Part shown: piece after piece, positions 33,553-46,335 of the stretch | Layout: every line of letters begins with the position of its first letter | Numbering within the stretch: position 1 is the first letter of the stretch | NCBI GenBank assembly: GCA_016617855.1 | Contig: JAECUM010012851.1 | Location: 16,684 to 80,683 of the forward strand | DNA: 64,000 bases | Source: Megalonaias nervosa | Lineage: Eukaryota > Mollusca > Bivalvia > Unionida > Unionidae | Reading direction: 5' to 3' | Translations under genes and position numbers: made by a program | Notes under the pieces: generated by a model | The model's input: only the letters and a program-made list of their open reading frames with translations | Told to the model about the DNA's origin: nothing | The model's database searches: none

Positions 33553-34149
33553 TCAGACATAAAATTTAACCCATGACCAGATTGGACAGATTTGGGAAGG
33601 GCAAACTGAGTAAAAAAACTTTATCAAAGCTTTTACTATCATTTTAGTTTTAATATTCCTCAAAGGAATTGCGACTGGGAATCTTGTTGATGCACACGTA
33701 ATGGTCAACAAGTATTGGTTGCCTGACTTGGTCTTAGGTAAGGGACCAACACAATCTACCATTATTCTACTAAATGGTTCATCAAATTCAGACATAGGTT
33801 GCAGATGAGCCTTAGGTATCTTCTGATTGGGTTTTCCTACCATTTGACAAGTATAACAAGATCAACAGTATTTACAAACATCACTTTTGATTTTTGGCCA
33901 ATAAAAGTGAGTCAAGATCTTGTGATAAGACTTATTAATCCCTAAATGACCAGCCAGAGGAGTTTCATGGGCCAGACTAAGTATTTCCTGTCTAAGAGAT
34001 TTTGGAACTACAATCTGATAGTTCACTGACCACTCGTCACCAGCAGGTACCTCGGGAGGTCTCCATTTTCTCATAAGAATTCCATTTTTAATGAAATAAC
34101 AGACAGGTACTTCAGTGGCTTCAGTTTCACTAATGGCCCTCTGAAACAA
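33553..34149 (-). pseudogene. Integrase of the Gmr1-like element, located upstream of RT
   Basis: The zinc-binding N-terminal domain is visible as HETPLAGHLGINKSYHKILT and CKYC (34,149-33,862), then the catalytic core EPFSRIMVDCVGPLPKT with the first Asp (33,843-33,553). The second core segment continues in a different frame (NFMSEIFQLIMLEFGIQQF, near 33,560-33,500), but the usual Asp before it reads as Gly, and the Glu-containing block is not seen. A truncated core is likely. Its position before RT is the reverse of ordinary Gypsy elements. Confidence 0.8.
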
Positions 34150-34191
34150 ACAGTTGATCTCAGGATCTTTTTCCTGTTCGACAAGTGATTG

Positions 34192-34587
34192 TCATTTGTC
34201 ACCCTGATTAGAAAAAAGAGAATGAGTAGTTAAAAGAGGATCACAGTGATCAATACCTTTTGATTGATCCAAACAAGGAGTGAAAGTGACCTCATCAAAA
34301 GCCTGACCAATACATGTGTCAGCTAAAGGAATACTTTCCTTATCGAAATCATTCTCAAGAGCTTTCTTTGCCATAGCTCTAGTAACTGCACAAGCTGGGT
34401 AAAAATCAGGGTATTCTTTTTCAATAGGATCAACTTTCTGATCCAAACAAGGCTTGTCAGTTACAAGTGGATTAACCACAACCTTGTCTCCAGCTAGGTC
34501 GTTGCCTAGTAATAAATGAATGCCCTCAACGGGTAAAGAAAACTCTATTCCCACTGTCACAGGTCCTGAAACTAAGTCTGATGACAA
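34192..34587 (-). pseudogene. Protease-region fragment of the Gmr1-like element
   Basis: LPVEGIHLLLGNDLAGDKV matches the segment following the aspartic protease active site in related elements. The active-site triplet itself should lie in the broken sequence at 34,600-34,770 and was not identified. Confidence 0.6.
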
Positions 34588-34779
34588 ATTTACACAATGG
34601 AGAGGAACATTAACAAAGCCGCACTCTACTCCCTGAATAAGAACACTCTCATTAGAAGAAGACTTCTCAGAAAAAAGGCAAAGTACCTGATAATAAAAGA
34701 CTCTGAGAAGCTCCTGTATCCCTTAAAATTTTAATAGGGATAGGATTGGCCAAATCACCCAAGAGTGATATAGAACCCT

Positions 34780-36226
34780 TCAACATGAATGGTTCATGAT
34801 TCTCCATAATGAAATCAGACTGGGGTTTATGAGACCCAACAAATGTATTGCTTTCAATACATGACCGTGACCCTGACCTCTTAGAAATTTGAGCATTTGG
34901 GATAGGTCTATATCAGAAATAACGTGTCTTTTCTTCTTGCAATAGGCACACATAGGAAGAGAAAAGGATTTTGAATCAAGCTTATCAGAAGCTTGATTTT
35001 TAAAAGTTGTGCCAGATTGAGTTTTCAAAGGGCTCGTATTAGGCTGAAAGACCATTTTACCAGTAGACTGCTGAGTGAAAGACTTGCCTACAACAGGAAC
35101 TTTATGAGTGAAGAAATACTCGTCAGCAGCAAGAGCAGCATTTTCCAAGGTTTCGATCTTATTCTCTTCAAGATAAATCTTAATGTCACTAGGGACACAG
35201 TTCTTGAACTCTTCAAGTAATACAAGTTTTTTGAGACTTTCATAATCTTGATCAACTTTCTTGGCTAAGCACCATCTATCAAATAACTGCTCTTTTTCTC
35301 TTGCAAATTCGACATAAGTTTCTCCAGCTTCTTTTCTATAGTTCCTGAATTTTTGCCGATAAGCCTCAGGAATTAGCTCATAACCCTTTAAGATGCATTC
35401 CTTAACCAAATCATAGTCAGAACTCTGTTGTATTGACAGGGATGCATAGATATTTTGGGCTTTGCCATAAAGTACACACTGCAAAAATTGAGTCCAGTGC
35501 TCCCTTGGCCATTTCAAATTTTCAGCAACTTTTTCAAAATAAGGAAAATATTTGTCTACTTCTTTTTCACTAAAAGGGGGTACTAGCCTAAAATTCTTTG
35601 TAATATCAAAACTTGAATTTGTATGTGGAGTGGGAATGTGCATTTCACTTGCCAGCTCTATTTGTTTTATTCTAAATTGATATTCCCTCTCTTCCTTCTC
35701 TCTTTGCATTTGCATCTGTCTCTCTCTCTCCCTCTCTTCTAATTCCATTTGTTCTTTCTGTAACTGCATTTGTCTATCTTTCTTTCTTCCTTATCTAATT
35801 GCATTTGTATCTGTTTCTCTTTCTCCTCTTTCTCAAATTGTAACTGCATTTGTTTCTCTCTCTCCTCTTTTTCAAATAGCATTTGTTTTCTTCTTTCTGA
35901 AGTTCAAGCTTCCTTAACTCTAATTCCATCTTGCATTTTAATTTTAATTCCTTTACTTTTATGTCAGAGTCTGATACAGACTTACTGATTGAACTCAAAA
36001 CACTTTTATCCAAAACATTCTTTTCTACCAAATACTAGATCAAAATGTTTTTTATTTCTTGCTTTGTTAAAGAAGTTTTTGCCTCATAAAGATCATATTT
36101 TCTGGCAAGTTCAAGCAATTCATCTTTTTTCAAACAATCCAACTGCTCTTGAGTAGGATTTGAAAGAAAGATCTCCACTTTTGATGACATTGTGAAAAAG
36201 CCTGTTGATTTCACTAAAGAATTCAA
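34780..36226 (-). pseudogene. Gag of the Gmr1-like element
   Basis: Gag begins MNSLVKSTGFF / MSSKVEIFLSNPT (36,226 or 36,190) with a short SAP-like helix pair. It shifts frame around 36,030 and 35,790 through a Glu/Arg/Gln/Lys-rich coiled coil and continues as a retrotransposon gag domain (VDKYFPYFEKVAENLKWP, YETYVEF-like block, LLEEFKNCVPSDIK). A worn zinc knuckle (CAYCKKKRHVISD) lies near the C-terminus. Gag would form the particle shell and bind RNA. Confidence 0.82.
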
Positions 36227-36356
36227 ACAAAATGTGAAATAGTACTTGGGATTTAAAAAATTCTGAAAACTAGGGGAATTTAAAATTCAAAAACAATTTT
36301 CTGAAAAATTTTAGCCAAAATTCATATATCCCAAGGACGAGAACCCCAATTTTCTT

Positions 36357-37233
36357 TGTTACATGTCTAGTCTCCTACAAAAGTAACAAAGAAAATAGTG
36401 AAGCCAACAAGCTTTATAAATTTAACAAAATAATTTATTTCCCTAGAAAAACAAGGTAAAAATATGAAAAAAGACTTACGGTTTATGAATCAAAGTCAAA
36501 AATTAATCCAATAATTAAAAATATAAGTCCTATCACTAAAAGGTTCTAAGTGAATCAAAGTTCGAATCCCGATGAAGTTCCATGATGGAAGGCGATGATG
36601 TCCCTATAACCTGTTTTGTGTTGTCATATCAACAGTTCCTTGTTGAATCACCAAGAATAATATTCCAGCTTTAGAATTCCGAGTAATTTTCAGTAAATGT
36701 CTTTGTCCAAGAATTCTGATGAGCACTAGATAAAGTCTCCAAGGAAAATAAATTATTAATTCTGAAAAACAGAAAAATTCAAATCAAATTGGCAACAACA
36801 AAAATAATACCTTTGAGCCTGAAGGCATGAATTACAACTGACTAGAAATCACTATGAAACATGTTTTAAGCCTACTTACAACGCAGAACAGACCACCTGA
36901 TAGGTCACGTAATCAATTCCTTTTAAGCGACGTAGTAACATTATATGTCAGTTATCATGTAGGCCATGTACAGATTTGATTTTACTGAACGAATCTTACT
37001 ACAAGATTCAATAATAAAAAAAAATATATAAAAAAGTTGTTTAAAACAGAGCTGAAACTGGTTCTGAAATCTAGGTCACCAAAAGATACAAAGTTTCAAA
37101 CTACTGCCTGTTTATCAGGTCAAAACAAACTGAACTGAATTTTCCGGAAAAATGTCAAATCCAGTGAATAAAGTTATCATTACAATAACATGTAATGAAA
37201 TAAAATAATATAAAAGAGAATTTAAAACTAACA
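36357..37233 (-). repeat. 5' LTR of the Gmr1-like element (877 bp)
   Basis: It starts TGTTACATGTCTAG and ends AAACTAACA in plus-strand order, and matches the 3' LTR at 30,775-31,642. Confidence 0.88.
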
Positions 37234-37499
37234 CACGAGTAACTAAATTACATATACGTAACACAATCTAGCAATAAATCTAACCAAGAAAGATCGTAGC
37301 CAGACCAAATCTTCTCAAACAGCCTCAAACCCACACATTCCATCCTTGTCCTCAATCCAGTTTCATCACCAGGAATTGATTGCTGTGAGTAGGCATTCAA
37401 AAATGCATCACAGAAACACTATCAGAGATTCCGTTACACCAGTATATGCCAGTTTTTACCATTAAATTTTATCCTTTTACCAGAAAAATCTTATATTAT

Positions 37500-37660
37500 T
37501 GGTATTTGGGTTCCAACTGTAAAATATGGTTCAAGTCTTGTAAGTTAACTGTCTCAACATCAAAGTCTGTCAGAAGCCAATCTATTCTTTTCACACAATT
37601 GTAGTCCCATATCCCCACCAACTTTGACTGGTGATTGACAACACCAGCACAGCACCAGAA
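37500..37660 (+). repeat. Copy of an unidentified dispersed repeat with coding traces
   Basis: GTTAACTGTCTCAACATCA, ATTCTTTTCACACA and GGTGATTGACAACA match, in the same order, the reverse complement of 53,960-54,075. The LINE tail begins directly after it, so the LINE inserted into this repeat. Confidence 0.6.
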
Positions 37661-38608
37661 TAATGATAATAATAATAATAATAATAATGACTTTATTTAA
37701 AGGGGGTAACACAATTAGCTAAGAACTAATCTACCTTGAGGCCCTCATACAAAGGAATTTATTTTAGCTGCATCTCTGAAGCCACTGGATATATTGGGTT
37801 TGGAAGAAGGAAATAGAGGGGCATTTTTAATCTCAGCAAAGTTCCAGAGTACTGGAAACTTTTTTTAAAATAATTCCTTATTTGGTTTGGGAATTTTATA
37901 CTGTTTGGTAGACATGGATGGCAGGTGGGGAGTATTGCCAGGTATCCTATACTGGAATAGTGACTGTAAATATTCAGGAGCACAATCATTGGATATCCTG
38001 TACATTAATTTGGCTTTTCTCAAACAAATTTGGTCTTTAATAGGTAATATTTTTAACTTACCAGCTAAATTTTCCTTGCTTTCTTTCTGGACTGATATTA
38101 GCCCAAATGCTCTTTTTTGAAGATGTGCCAGCTTTGCTATGTTTTTATCATTTGAATTACTCCATACTGTATTACAATAGTCTAAATAGGGCTGTACGCA
38201 ACTGTTATAAAATAGTTTTCTGTGCCTTTCTGGAATAAAATGTCTTATCCTACTGAGAAGCCATAAACCTGAATTGATTTTTTTTACTATGTTTGATATG
38301 TTCAGTCCATGATTCTAAGGTTATTATCTACCAAAACACCAAGTAGTCTATCATGATCGACCATTTGCAAATTTTTATTCTTCGATGTCAGACATAGTTT
38401 ATCACAGTCAAGATTTGTCCTATTTTGCCATGCTGAGATCAGTAATATTTTAGTTTACCAGTATTTACCACCATGCCACTACATATGCACCAGTTGTCCG
38501 GTTTGTTTAGGGCATTCTGTAAAGAAACTTCCAGTTCATGCTTTGTGTTTTGCATGTCTGACAATGTTGTGTCATCTGCATAGAGATATGTAGATGATAT
38601 TGAGTCCC

Positions 38609-39034
38609 TTAGTAAAAGTGGTAGGTCATTATAAATAAAATAAACAGTAATGGACCTAGAATTGAGCCTTGTGGTACTTCAGTTCTAACTGTTCCAGGTT
38701 CAGACAGAACTTTACTTATATAAACATGTTGTGTTCTCTCACTTAAGTATGAAGTAAACCATCTAACTGTGCTTTCATCACATTGGTAGATTTTCAGTTT
38801 CTTCAAAAGGATTTCATGATTCACCATGTCAATAGCTTTCCTGAAATCTACAAATACAGATCCTATTATTCTACCTTGGTCAAATGCTTGAAGCCATTGA
38901 TCAGTTAGGGAGATCAAGGCAGTCTCACATGAATGTTTCTGTCTAAAGCCTGATTGATTAGGGTGTAACAGCAAGTGTTTGGTTAAATATGACATGAATG
39001 ACTCATGGACACGTTTTTCAATCAATTTTGACAA
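38609..39034 (-). pseudogene. LINE reverse transcriptase core
   Basis: A 141-codon open stretch holds RT motifs from SGFRQKHSCETALISL through FVDFRKAIDMVNHEILLKKL to VPQGSILGPLLFILF. The catalytic YADDT follows in another frame near 38,590. It belongs to the split LINE. Confidence 0.88.
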
Positions 39035-39180
39035 GTTTGGTAGTATTGAGATTGACCAGTAGTTATCAGCATCATCCTTAGAACCAGATTTGTGAATAGA
39101 AATTACTTTTGCAGTTTTCCATATTTTGGAGACAGATGAGGTTACAATACTTAAATTGATTATGAATGTTATGCTATCTA

Positions 39181-39181
39181 A

Positions 39182-39220
<39 letters not shown>

Positions 39221-40155
39221 GACTTTGTATAGTGCCTAATCTTTAGAAGCTCTAAGCACTTTACAACATTTGACAACACTTAAAAAACATATATAATGAT
39301 ATGATTACAAAAATAAAAACAAACACCACGAAATTAGAAACAGAAAAACATGCTGTAAATATTTAAGGTAAGGATACATTATAAGGATACATTATTAGGT
39401 CTTTAAGTCTGTTCTTGCAGTTGAAATAGGTGAGTTTTAAGAGTGCTCTTGAATGAGATCACTGTGTCTTTGTGTCTAAGTTCAGTGGGCAATTCGTTCC
39501 ACATTGCTGGGCCATGGTTGCAAAAGAATGTTGTCCATATGATTTTATTTTCATAGTTGGAATAATGAGAATACGAGTGTCAGAAGAGGAGCATAAGAAT
39601 CTTGCTGGTGTGTACACATGAGTGAGGTCAGATAGGTATGTTGGACTGGAGCCCATCAGTGAAACGTAGCACAAAGAACAAATTTTGTGTTTAATTCTGG
39701 ATCGAATGGATAGCCAATGTAGGGTACAGAGCAGGGGGGAGGCATGCTCTGATCGTGGTACTCTAAGGATGATCCGATAAGCTGTGTTTTGAACTTTTTG
39801 AAGTTTCTGGAGTAGATATTGAGACGAAGCAGACAGAATTGAGTTACAATAGTCCAATCTTGAAAGTACTAAGGAACACACAAGTGTTTTAGTGGCATCA
39901 ACTGAAAGATACTTGCGAATGGAGCTGATGCGTCTCAGCTCAAGATATACAGCCTTGCATATGTTCATGACATGTTGGTGCAATGAGAGAGTACTGTCAA
40001 GAGTAACACCTAGGTTTCGTACTGACTGTGTGAATTTAATGTTGGTGTTGCTGATATTTATTGTCTGAGGTAAGGGATGTGGATGAGAAAGTCTTTGTGT
40101 TGTAATCAGAATGGCTTCAGTTTTATCATCATTCATCTGCAGCTTGTTACATGTC
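39181..40155 (-). mobile_element. 5'-truncated LINE fragment nested in the first LINE
   Basis: It encodes the RT thumb and C-terminal region (NKLQMNDDKTEAIL, SVRNLGVTLDSTLSL, SRLDYCNSILS, LHWLSIRSRIKHKI) in one clean 230-codon frame and ends in a TTA repeat (plus-strand (TAA)n at 39,184-39,218). ATCTA occurs at both edges (39,176-39,180 and 40,156-40,160), a 5-bp target duplication. It belongs to a different LINE lineage from its host. Confidence 0.85.
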
Positions 40156-40804
40156 ATCTATGTAGAGGCAGAGGCAGAAGATTTAATGAGTCATGGACCA
40201 ATCTGATCAAGTCCTGTAGCTTTCTTGGTATCAAGTTCACTGAAACAGTTTTTAACAAAGTTTTTGATACTGGTGGGATAGAGAAACATACCTCCTTTGA
40301 GATTTTGCTGCTGCAGAACTTTTTCAGTTCATTAAAGTTGTTTTCTATCACTGGTTCTTTTAACTTTTTGGTAATGTTGGTGAAAAAAATCATTGAAAAT
40401 ATTTGCAATGTCATTGTCATCAGTGACTATGGTGTCATTTACTAGAAGCGAGTGAATTTTATTTGCCTGATCTTTGTGTGTTCCTCCAGTGAGTTCACTG
40501 AAGACTTTCCAAATGGAGTTTGTGTTGCTCTTTTTGTTTTCAAGCAATGATTGACAGTAACTTTCTTTAGCTTTTTTAATCATACTTGTTATTTTATTTC
40601 TCCATACTTTATATTGTGCATGGTTTCCCATTGCCTTGAATTGGTCTCATGTTTTCATATCATCTAGGATTTCAGTAGTAAGCTGATTAGGTTGGATTTC
40701 ATTCTTTATTCGATGTACTTTCAATGGTGCATGCTTAGAGACTACATGCATAAATAAGTCAGTCCACACCCTCAGAGCATCATCTATATCATCCAAATTT
40801 TGGA

Positions 40805-41314
40805 TCATATTCCATGGAACTTTATATAGGCCATTGAGAAACTGTTCTTCATTAAAATTTTTGAATGATCTGTAAGTGATAGTTTTGTGTGCATTTTCTT
40901 ATTTCTCTTGAATTTAACCTTTCTTGTCAAAAAAGTCGGACAGTGGTCACTAAGACCAACATTAGGCACATTAACACAAGTCACATTGTCTGGTAGGTTG
41001 GTATAAATGTGATCAATAAGAGTACTTGATTTTTCTGTTAACCTTATGGGCTCATTTACCAGCTGGACTAGGCCTAATGATTCAATAAATTCCATCCAAC
41101 TGTTCCTTATCTGAGTATTGAGAAGGTCTTTATTTATATCACCAAGTATATATGTTTCTTTCTCCTGTGCAAGAACATTTTCCATTTGTTTAAAAAAGTT
41201 ATCATTCCAAATTGCTTTGGAGGAAGGTGGCCTATAAATGAAACCAACTAGGAATGATTTTGCATTATTTTGAGAAATTTCAACCCAGATACTCTCAATT
41301 TCATGTGACTTCAA
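40805..41314 (-). pseudogene. LINE endonuclease domain, C-terminal part
   Basis: A 169-codon open stretch contains FIYRPPSSKAIWNDNF, YILGDINKDLL, LIDHIYTNLPD and VGLSDHCPTFLTRK, the later motifs of the apurinic-type endonuclease that nicks target DNA. The first motifs lie in the ORF at 41,346-41,759. Confidence 0.85.
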
Positions 41315-42382
41315 GTCAAGTCACCTTTCTGCATTTACATCTTCCCTAATGTATAAAACAAGACCTCCCCCTGCTATCTCTCTGTCCTGCGTAATGATTT
41401 ATTGTAGCCTTGACAGTGAAATAGATTATCATTGTGGTGAGCATTAATATGGTTTCAGTGAGACCTAAAACATGTACATTATTTTCCTTGGAAGGCAACA
41501 TTAACTTAATATGGTTTATTCTTCCCACTATACCTTGTACATTTAAGTGACCTATGTTAAAACCTTTTGTATTTAGTTTCATATCAATTATATGTATGTC
41601 ATCGTGCAATGGGGTACTCAATGAGATTGTCTCCATACTACTTTTATCATTCTGATATCCTATTTCCATATTTAAATGTTCATTTATATTAGCGTCTTCA
41701 ATGTCACATACAGACCCTGAAAATCTGTTAACTTTTGCATTTACAATAATAAGAGTCACCTTATTTCTTTGATGGATTCAAGGTGGTGTAATGGTATAAA
41801 CAGACAGTATAATTATGCCTTCCTTGCCTGTTAAAAAAGACATCTTACAGTTATGGCCGAAGTTCCCATGGTTGTCAAAGTACTGAAACACTATGCCTGC
41901 ATTGCTGCTGCTATGAGGGAGCCTAAAATCCAGTTTCATCATGCATAGCTGCTCTCAAAACAATACCTGAAGCTATCAAAGAGAAAAGCCAGCTCTCCTT
42001 CCAGAGTTGTGTGTGACTAAATGCTGGTGCGCAAAGCAATAAAAACTAAAGTACCCATATTTCTGCTTCACTGAACCTAATCCATGCTTTTATTTTGTTC
42101 AAAACTAACTAATAACCACATTTTTTGCCTAGGAACTGGCTTGGTCTGGATTTTGCCACTTTCTACATATGGATGACTTAAGTAATGTAATCTTATGTGC
42201 CAAGCTGAAGCTGAAGGTCTTCACTCAAAACAAGCCAATAAAAGTAAACATTTAATGCTGTGCTGTGTAAACACCTTAACTATTTACTTCATAAGTGAAC
42301 TCTGAACCACACTTGTTGATTGTGTGTGGATTACACTGGTGACTGACAGTGACAATAGTGGAATAGGATGATGTAGTCCAAG

Positions 42383-44030
42383 TTTCCTCTGACCCTTCCC
42401 ACCCCATCTTAGAGATTTTTTCATTCATATTGGGGTGTATGGGGTCATAGCTAACTGGCTATCAAAAAGTTGGAATTCACTGCCACCTGGAGAAAGCCAG
42501 ATTTATGAAGCACAGAACAATTGTCAGAGATGTTTGTGTTGGTATCACAAGACTACCGTGTTGACATGTACTCTCTGCTTGACGAATCTGGTTTTCTCCA
42601 AGTTGGTGCAACAGAAACAGGTTTTTAGTTGTTGTTCTCTGAATAAATATGTTGAGAATTATGTAAGCTTTAGTTCATTTTACAAACATTATGCAATTTT
42701 CATTTAATATTTTAGAATTTTTTTGTACAACATTTGAAAGGAGTTTATTGTTGATATCATGTGACTATTGGACCTCTGAATCCATGGACATGTGGGTTGT
42801 GAGATTTATTTAGTCATGTGACTAGCAATGCAAATAGCATGTATAAGGTCATATTTCATCAATGCTGTAGTTTTGTCTCATCTATCAGTGGATTAAATAC
42901 ATAACAAATACTGCAGTCACAATTTCTGAGAAAATAAATCATCTTTCTATCAAATTCATGCAGTGTTATGTATATTTAATTTTCATTGTTATTTAGGGGT
43001 TCTTTTTATTTCATTATATGCTATTGGTAATTTAACATTGTATGTTGGACTTCACCTTGTCAAAATCAAGTTAATATTCTACTTAACCTGAATCATAGAT
43101 TTTTTAAATTCTGTACACAACTAATACATAGCTAAATATTGTCTCTGTGTGTATGGGTTAACTATCAGGATTATTATCTTTGCCTGTGTCAAGGACATTG
43201 TGTTTATCACATTTTATATTCTAATTTTAACAGAGATTTTATCTAGTAATCATTAAGAAGCTTATAGAAGGTTATTTTCCATTAGGTAATAGAACTTCTT
43301 TTTAGAAAATACTACTTGTGACCGGAGGTCAAGTAGAGGACTACATAATCTTGTTTTTCTAGAAATTATTCATTCGTGCTTTAAGATCTTATCAGAATCA
43401 ATTGTACTATTGTTGTGTATAGTAATTCATTTGGGCTGGAATTTTATTTATTCAAATTATTTAATTCAAGTGATCCCTGGAAATACAAAGTGTTAAAACA
43501 AACATTCTTGGTAATAGAGACTTGGAGTCATAGTGAAATTTCAAATAAGAATATATTTAGAACTGTATTACTGTGATTCAACAAAGACTTTAGAACATCA
43601 TCATTACATGGTCCACCACAGGCACATCAACACTTCCAGTGTTACATTATTTAATTTGGATTTCCGCTAAAGTTTATTCAGAAGAACATTAATCATTAGG
43701 ACCTGTGTCTGTAATTCAAGGATTATTTGGAATTTAATTTTTAATACCATAAGTTCCTCTTTTTTCCTTTTCACATTGTATTCTAGGGAAATAAATTATT
43801 TGTTGCATTTTACAAAGTTTGTTGCTGCTCACTCTTCTATTACTTGTTTTAAGACCATATAGTCATAATATGCAGATAAGGCTCAAATTAAGGTCATTTT
43901 AGTTCACTAGGCCCTGTAGTAAGCAGCTACCCTATGCTGCTACTGTGTTATGGCAGCAAATTCCATCTTTTCTCAATAAATATCAAAATATCTAAAATGA
44001 GGTAGGAAGGGTCAGAGGAAGCTCGGAATA
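42383..44030. repeat. Imperfect inverted repeat pair flanking a solo LTR
   Basis: TTTCCTCTGACCCTTCCCACC plus the following ~90 bases (42,391-42,490) recur inverted at about 43,945-44,025, including AAAGTTGGAATTCACTGCC versus AAGATGGAATTTGCTGCC. These are either two opposed copies of a short repeat or the ends of an older element. Confidence 0.45.
42964..43870 (+). mobile_element. Solo LTR with TGCAG target duplication
   Basis: It begins TGTTATGTATATTTAAT, ends CATATAGTCATAATA, and TGCAG sits directly at both sides (42,959-42,963 and 43,871-43,875). Its 3' part (TCTAGGGAAATAAATTAT, TTTACAAAGTTTGTTG) matches the LTR of the Gmr1-like element on the other strand. Confidence 0.85.
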
Positions 44031-44049
44031 GGGATTACACTGTTGTGTT

Positions 44050-45250
44050 GTTGATTTATGACAAGTCTATTATCAACGCAGCTCCTATAGGATAGAAATG
44101 CATTCATTTCATTTCCTTTACTTAAAGTATTGTTTACGACATAATTTTCCCTACTTTATGCAAATGATAAACCATGCACTGTTGATACTAGATGATTAGC
44201 ATTTATACCGGTAGAATTCAGCCTTGTACATGTACTGACTTTTTCCATCCTTGTGGGTACCAAGTACCAGTGGCTGCGCAACCCTAGCAGAATCCCTGTT
44301 AATGGGAATTAAATTTTACTGGCTTTCAAGCACCCCTTTTCTGTGAAAAAGTAGGTATAAAGTACAGCTATTTTATTTTTAAAAAGTAGGGGGAAAAAAA
44401 GAGAAAATTAAACAAAAAAAATAGTGCAGAACCTTATGACTGACTTAACTAATGTAGTTAAAACAACCTGAAAGGGTAACTTTAAAGCCTTTATTTGTCA
44501 TAGACAGTTGTGACATGAAAAACAGCTATTACCAATCAAGGTTTAATAAAGCATAATGGAAATATCTACAATAATCAACCTTTATCAGGACTGAATAATA
44601 TACAAAGTTTCTGTTAGAGGTCAAAACACAAAAAAAAAACAATTTTGATAGCACCTGGTACAAATCTGTAATTAATGTCCTGGCAAACAAATTACAGTTA
44701 AAGTCCCCTAAAACAACACACAAAGATACTTAAATAATCACTATCAACAAACGGCCAAATAAAAACCTTACTTTAAATATGGGACACACTATGTTTATAC
44801 TATACACTACCAGTAAAAAGACAACATTGTTCACCTGCACAAGAAGATAAATGTCTTTTGAAAAGTGTGAAAGCTTCAGTTATGTGCTAGTACCTATAAT
44901 TTTCTACCAGTATGATAAAAGCAGGCTTACATGTATTTTAAATAAATAAAATTCTCATTAAATCTGACAATCAGTTAAAGTACATATAGAATATGATTTG
45001 TGGAAACATTATTTTTTAGAACAAGCTTGTATAAATTGCTGCATACATATTATAACAGTTGTTAAAGAGGGACAACAACATGGAAGACTTATTTATTTGT
45101 TCACAATATACACCTAAAAACTTTGATCTATGTGTAATCTGTTGATGGATTACTGATTACCACCAGTATATTATTTATTTACTTCTGACTTAAAGGCTAT
45201 AGCAGGATACCTGTTATCTGATATCTCACACCATTCTGAAACTGAATGCA
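44050..45250. other. Unassigned AT-rich DNA
   Basis: No gene, RNA or repeat structure could be supported. Confidence 0.4.
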
Positions 45251-45269
45251 TGTTAAACAAAGATAAATT

Positions 45270-45510
45270 CCATACAATTCATCCTGTGCTGGACTTGCAC
45301 CTCAAAGGTTGTGGGTTTGAATCCACCATTAGATTAGCCCGAGTTGGCTACATTGTTGTGTCCTTGGGCAGTGCATGTTACTTCAATTGCCTTGGCAATA
45401 AATAACATACTTGTGTTGCCCTGCCATGGCACACCAAACTAAATCTCCATATGACCACCTCTGTCTAGCACCCCCCATCATTCCAATTTAATAATTGTTT
45501 TATAACCTGT
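45270..45510 (+). mobile_element. tRNA-derived SINE
   Basis: GTGCTGGACTTGCACCTCAA followed by B-box GGTTGTGGGTTTGAATCC is tRNA-like. TGTGTCCTTGGGCAGTGCA then TTCAATTGCC is the 3' module shared with the SINE at 16,765-16,892. Confidence 0.6.
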
Positions 45511-46335
45511 TAAGTGCCCACCACTCCTCAGCAACTAGCAACTGTGATTTCCTGACCTAAATCCACCAGTCATGCATTAAATGACTGCCAGTGCATTTTA
45601 AGCAACCTCTGCCTTTTCTATCCAGCCAAAAAGAAAAAATCTCCAGTGTACAAGGCAGACTGATTCCCATTTGGGTAGAAGAAAAAAAAACAAACAGCAG
45701 AAAGTTCTTGCACAACAAAGTAGAACACACCCAATGATCTGTTTTCTTAATGTACATGTGTATGAAAAAAATGATAGGTCAATTAAACATATTCAAGCAA
45801 AGAAATAAATTGGTTAACAGAAAAAAATGCTTTTTAATCTTTTTTTTAAATACAAAACAAATTAATACTTGAGTTTTCATATACAATGTGGTGTAGTATT
45901 TTTTCACATTAGAAGTCTGTTTCATGAAATTCTAAAGGGTTGCTTCTGACACATCTAGAATTCTTTCATTGTTGCTGCTGTTGTTTCATGATTCCCACTT
46001 ACTAATGGAAGCACCAGTATAAGTGTATACATAGACAAAATAAAAACAGCTGATTGGTGAAACAAACTACATGCTTGGCTTGAGAAAAGCACACAAATGT
46101 TTGACACTGGATAAAAGAGCGAGGTTATAAAAGACTTCAAAAATAACAAAAGTTGTCAAGCAAGCTGCATATTTATCATCAATTCTTTCTTACATATATT
46201 CTTACCTTGTTTTCAAATGGATGAGGGAATTTTCCCAATAAATTTTATGTCTGAGAATAAGCTTTTGTTCTCCAAGGTGGATGAAATCCTATGATTCATT
46301 TTATGTACAATACACAGTGTTCTCCCCTGGGCCTT
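45511..46335. other. Unassigned DNA
   Basis: Nothing beyond short random ORFs and A-rich runs is visible. Confidence 0.4.

Larger units (their letters stand above)
30775..37233 (-). mobile_element. Ty3/Gypsy-class LTR retrotransposon with integrase upstream of RT (Gmr1-like), decayed
   Basis: LTRs at 30,775-31,642 (3') and 36,357-37,233 (5') flank gag, protease-region, integrase, reverse transcriptase and RNase H, in that order along the minus strand. LTR ends are TGTTA...TAACA. A purine tract (ATGGGGGAAGTC) abuts the 3' LTR, and a primer-site-like TGGGGTTCTCGTCC lies near the 5' LTR, resembling tRNA-Pro sites. The two LTRs are visibly diverged and no target duplication is found, so the insertion is old. 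Confidence 0.85.
37660..41790 (-). mobile_element. CR1/Jockey-type LINE, nearly full length, split by a second LINE
   Basis: On the minus strand, an apurinic endonuclease domain (HLNVQGIVGRINHI, LGLTET; later YRPPSSKAIW, ILGDINKDLL, LSDHCP) at 41,760-40,805 is followed by reverse transcriptase (FRQKHSCETALISLTD, VFVDFRKAIDMVNHEIL, VPQGSILGPLLFI, YADDTTLS) and a C-terminal domain. The 3' end is AATAAAGTC followed by an ATT repeat at 37,663-37,690. Several shifts and stops are present. A separate LINE fragment interrupts it at 39,181-40,155. Confidence 0.85.
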
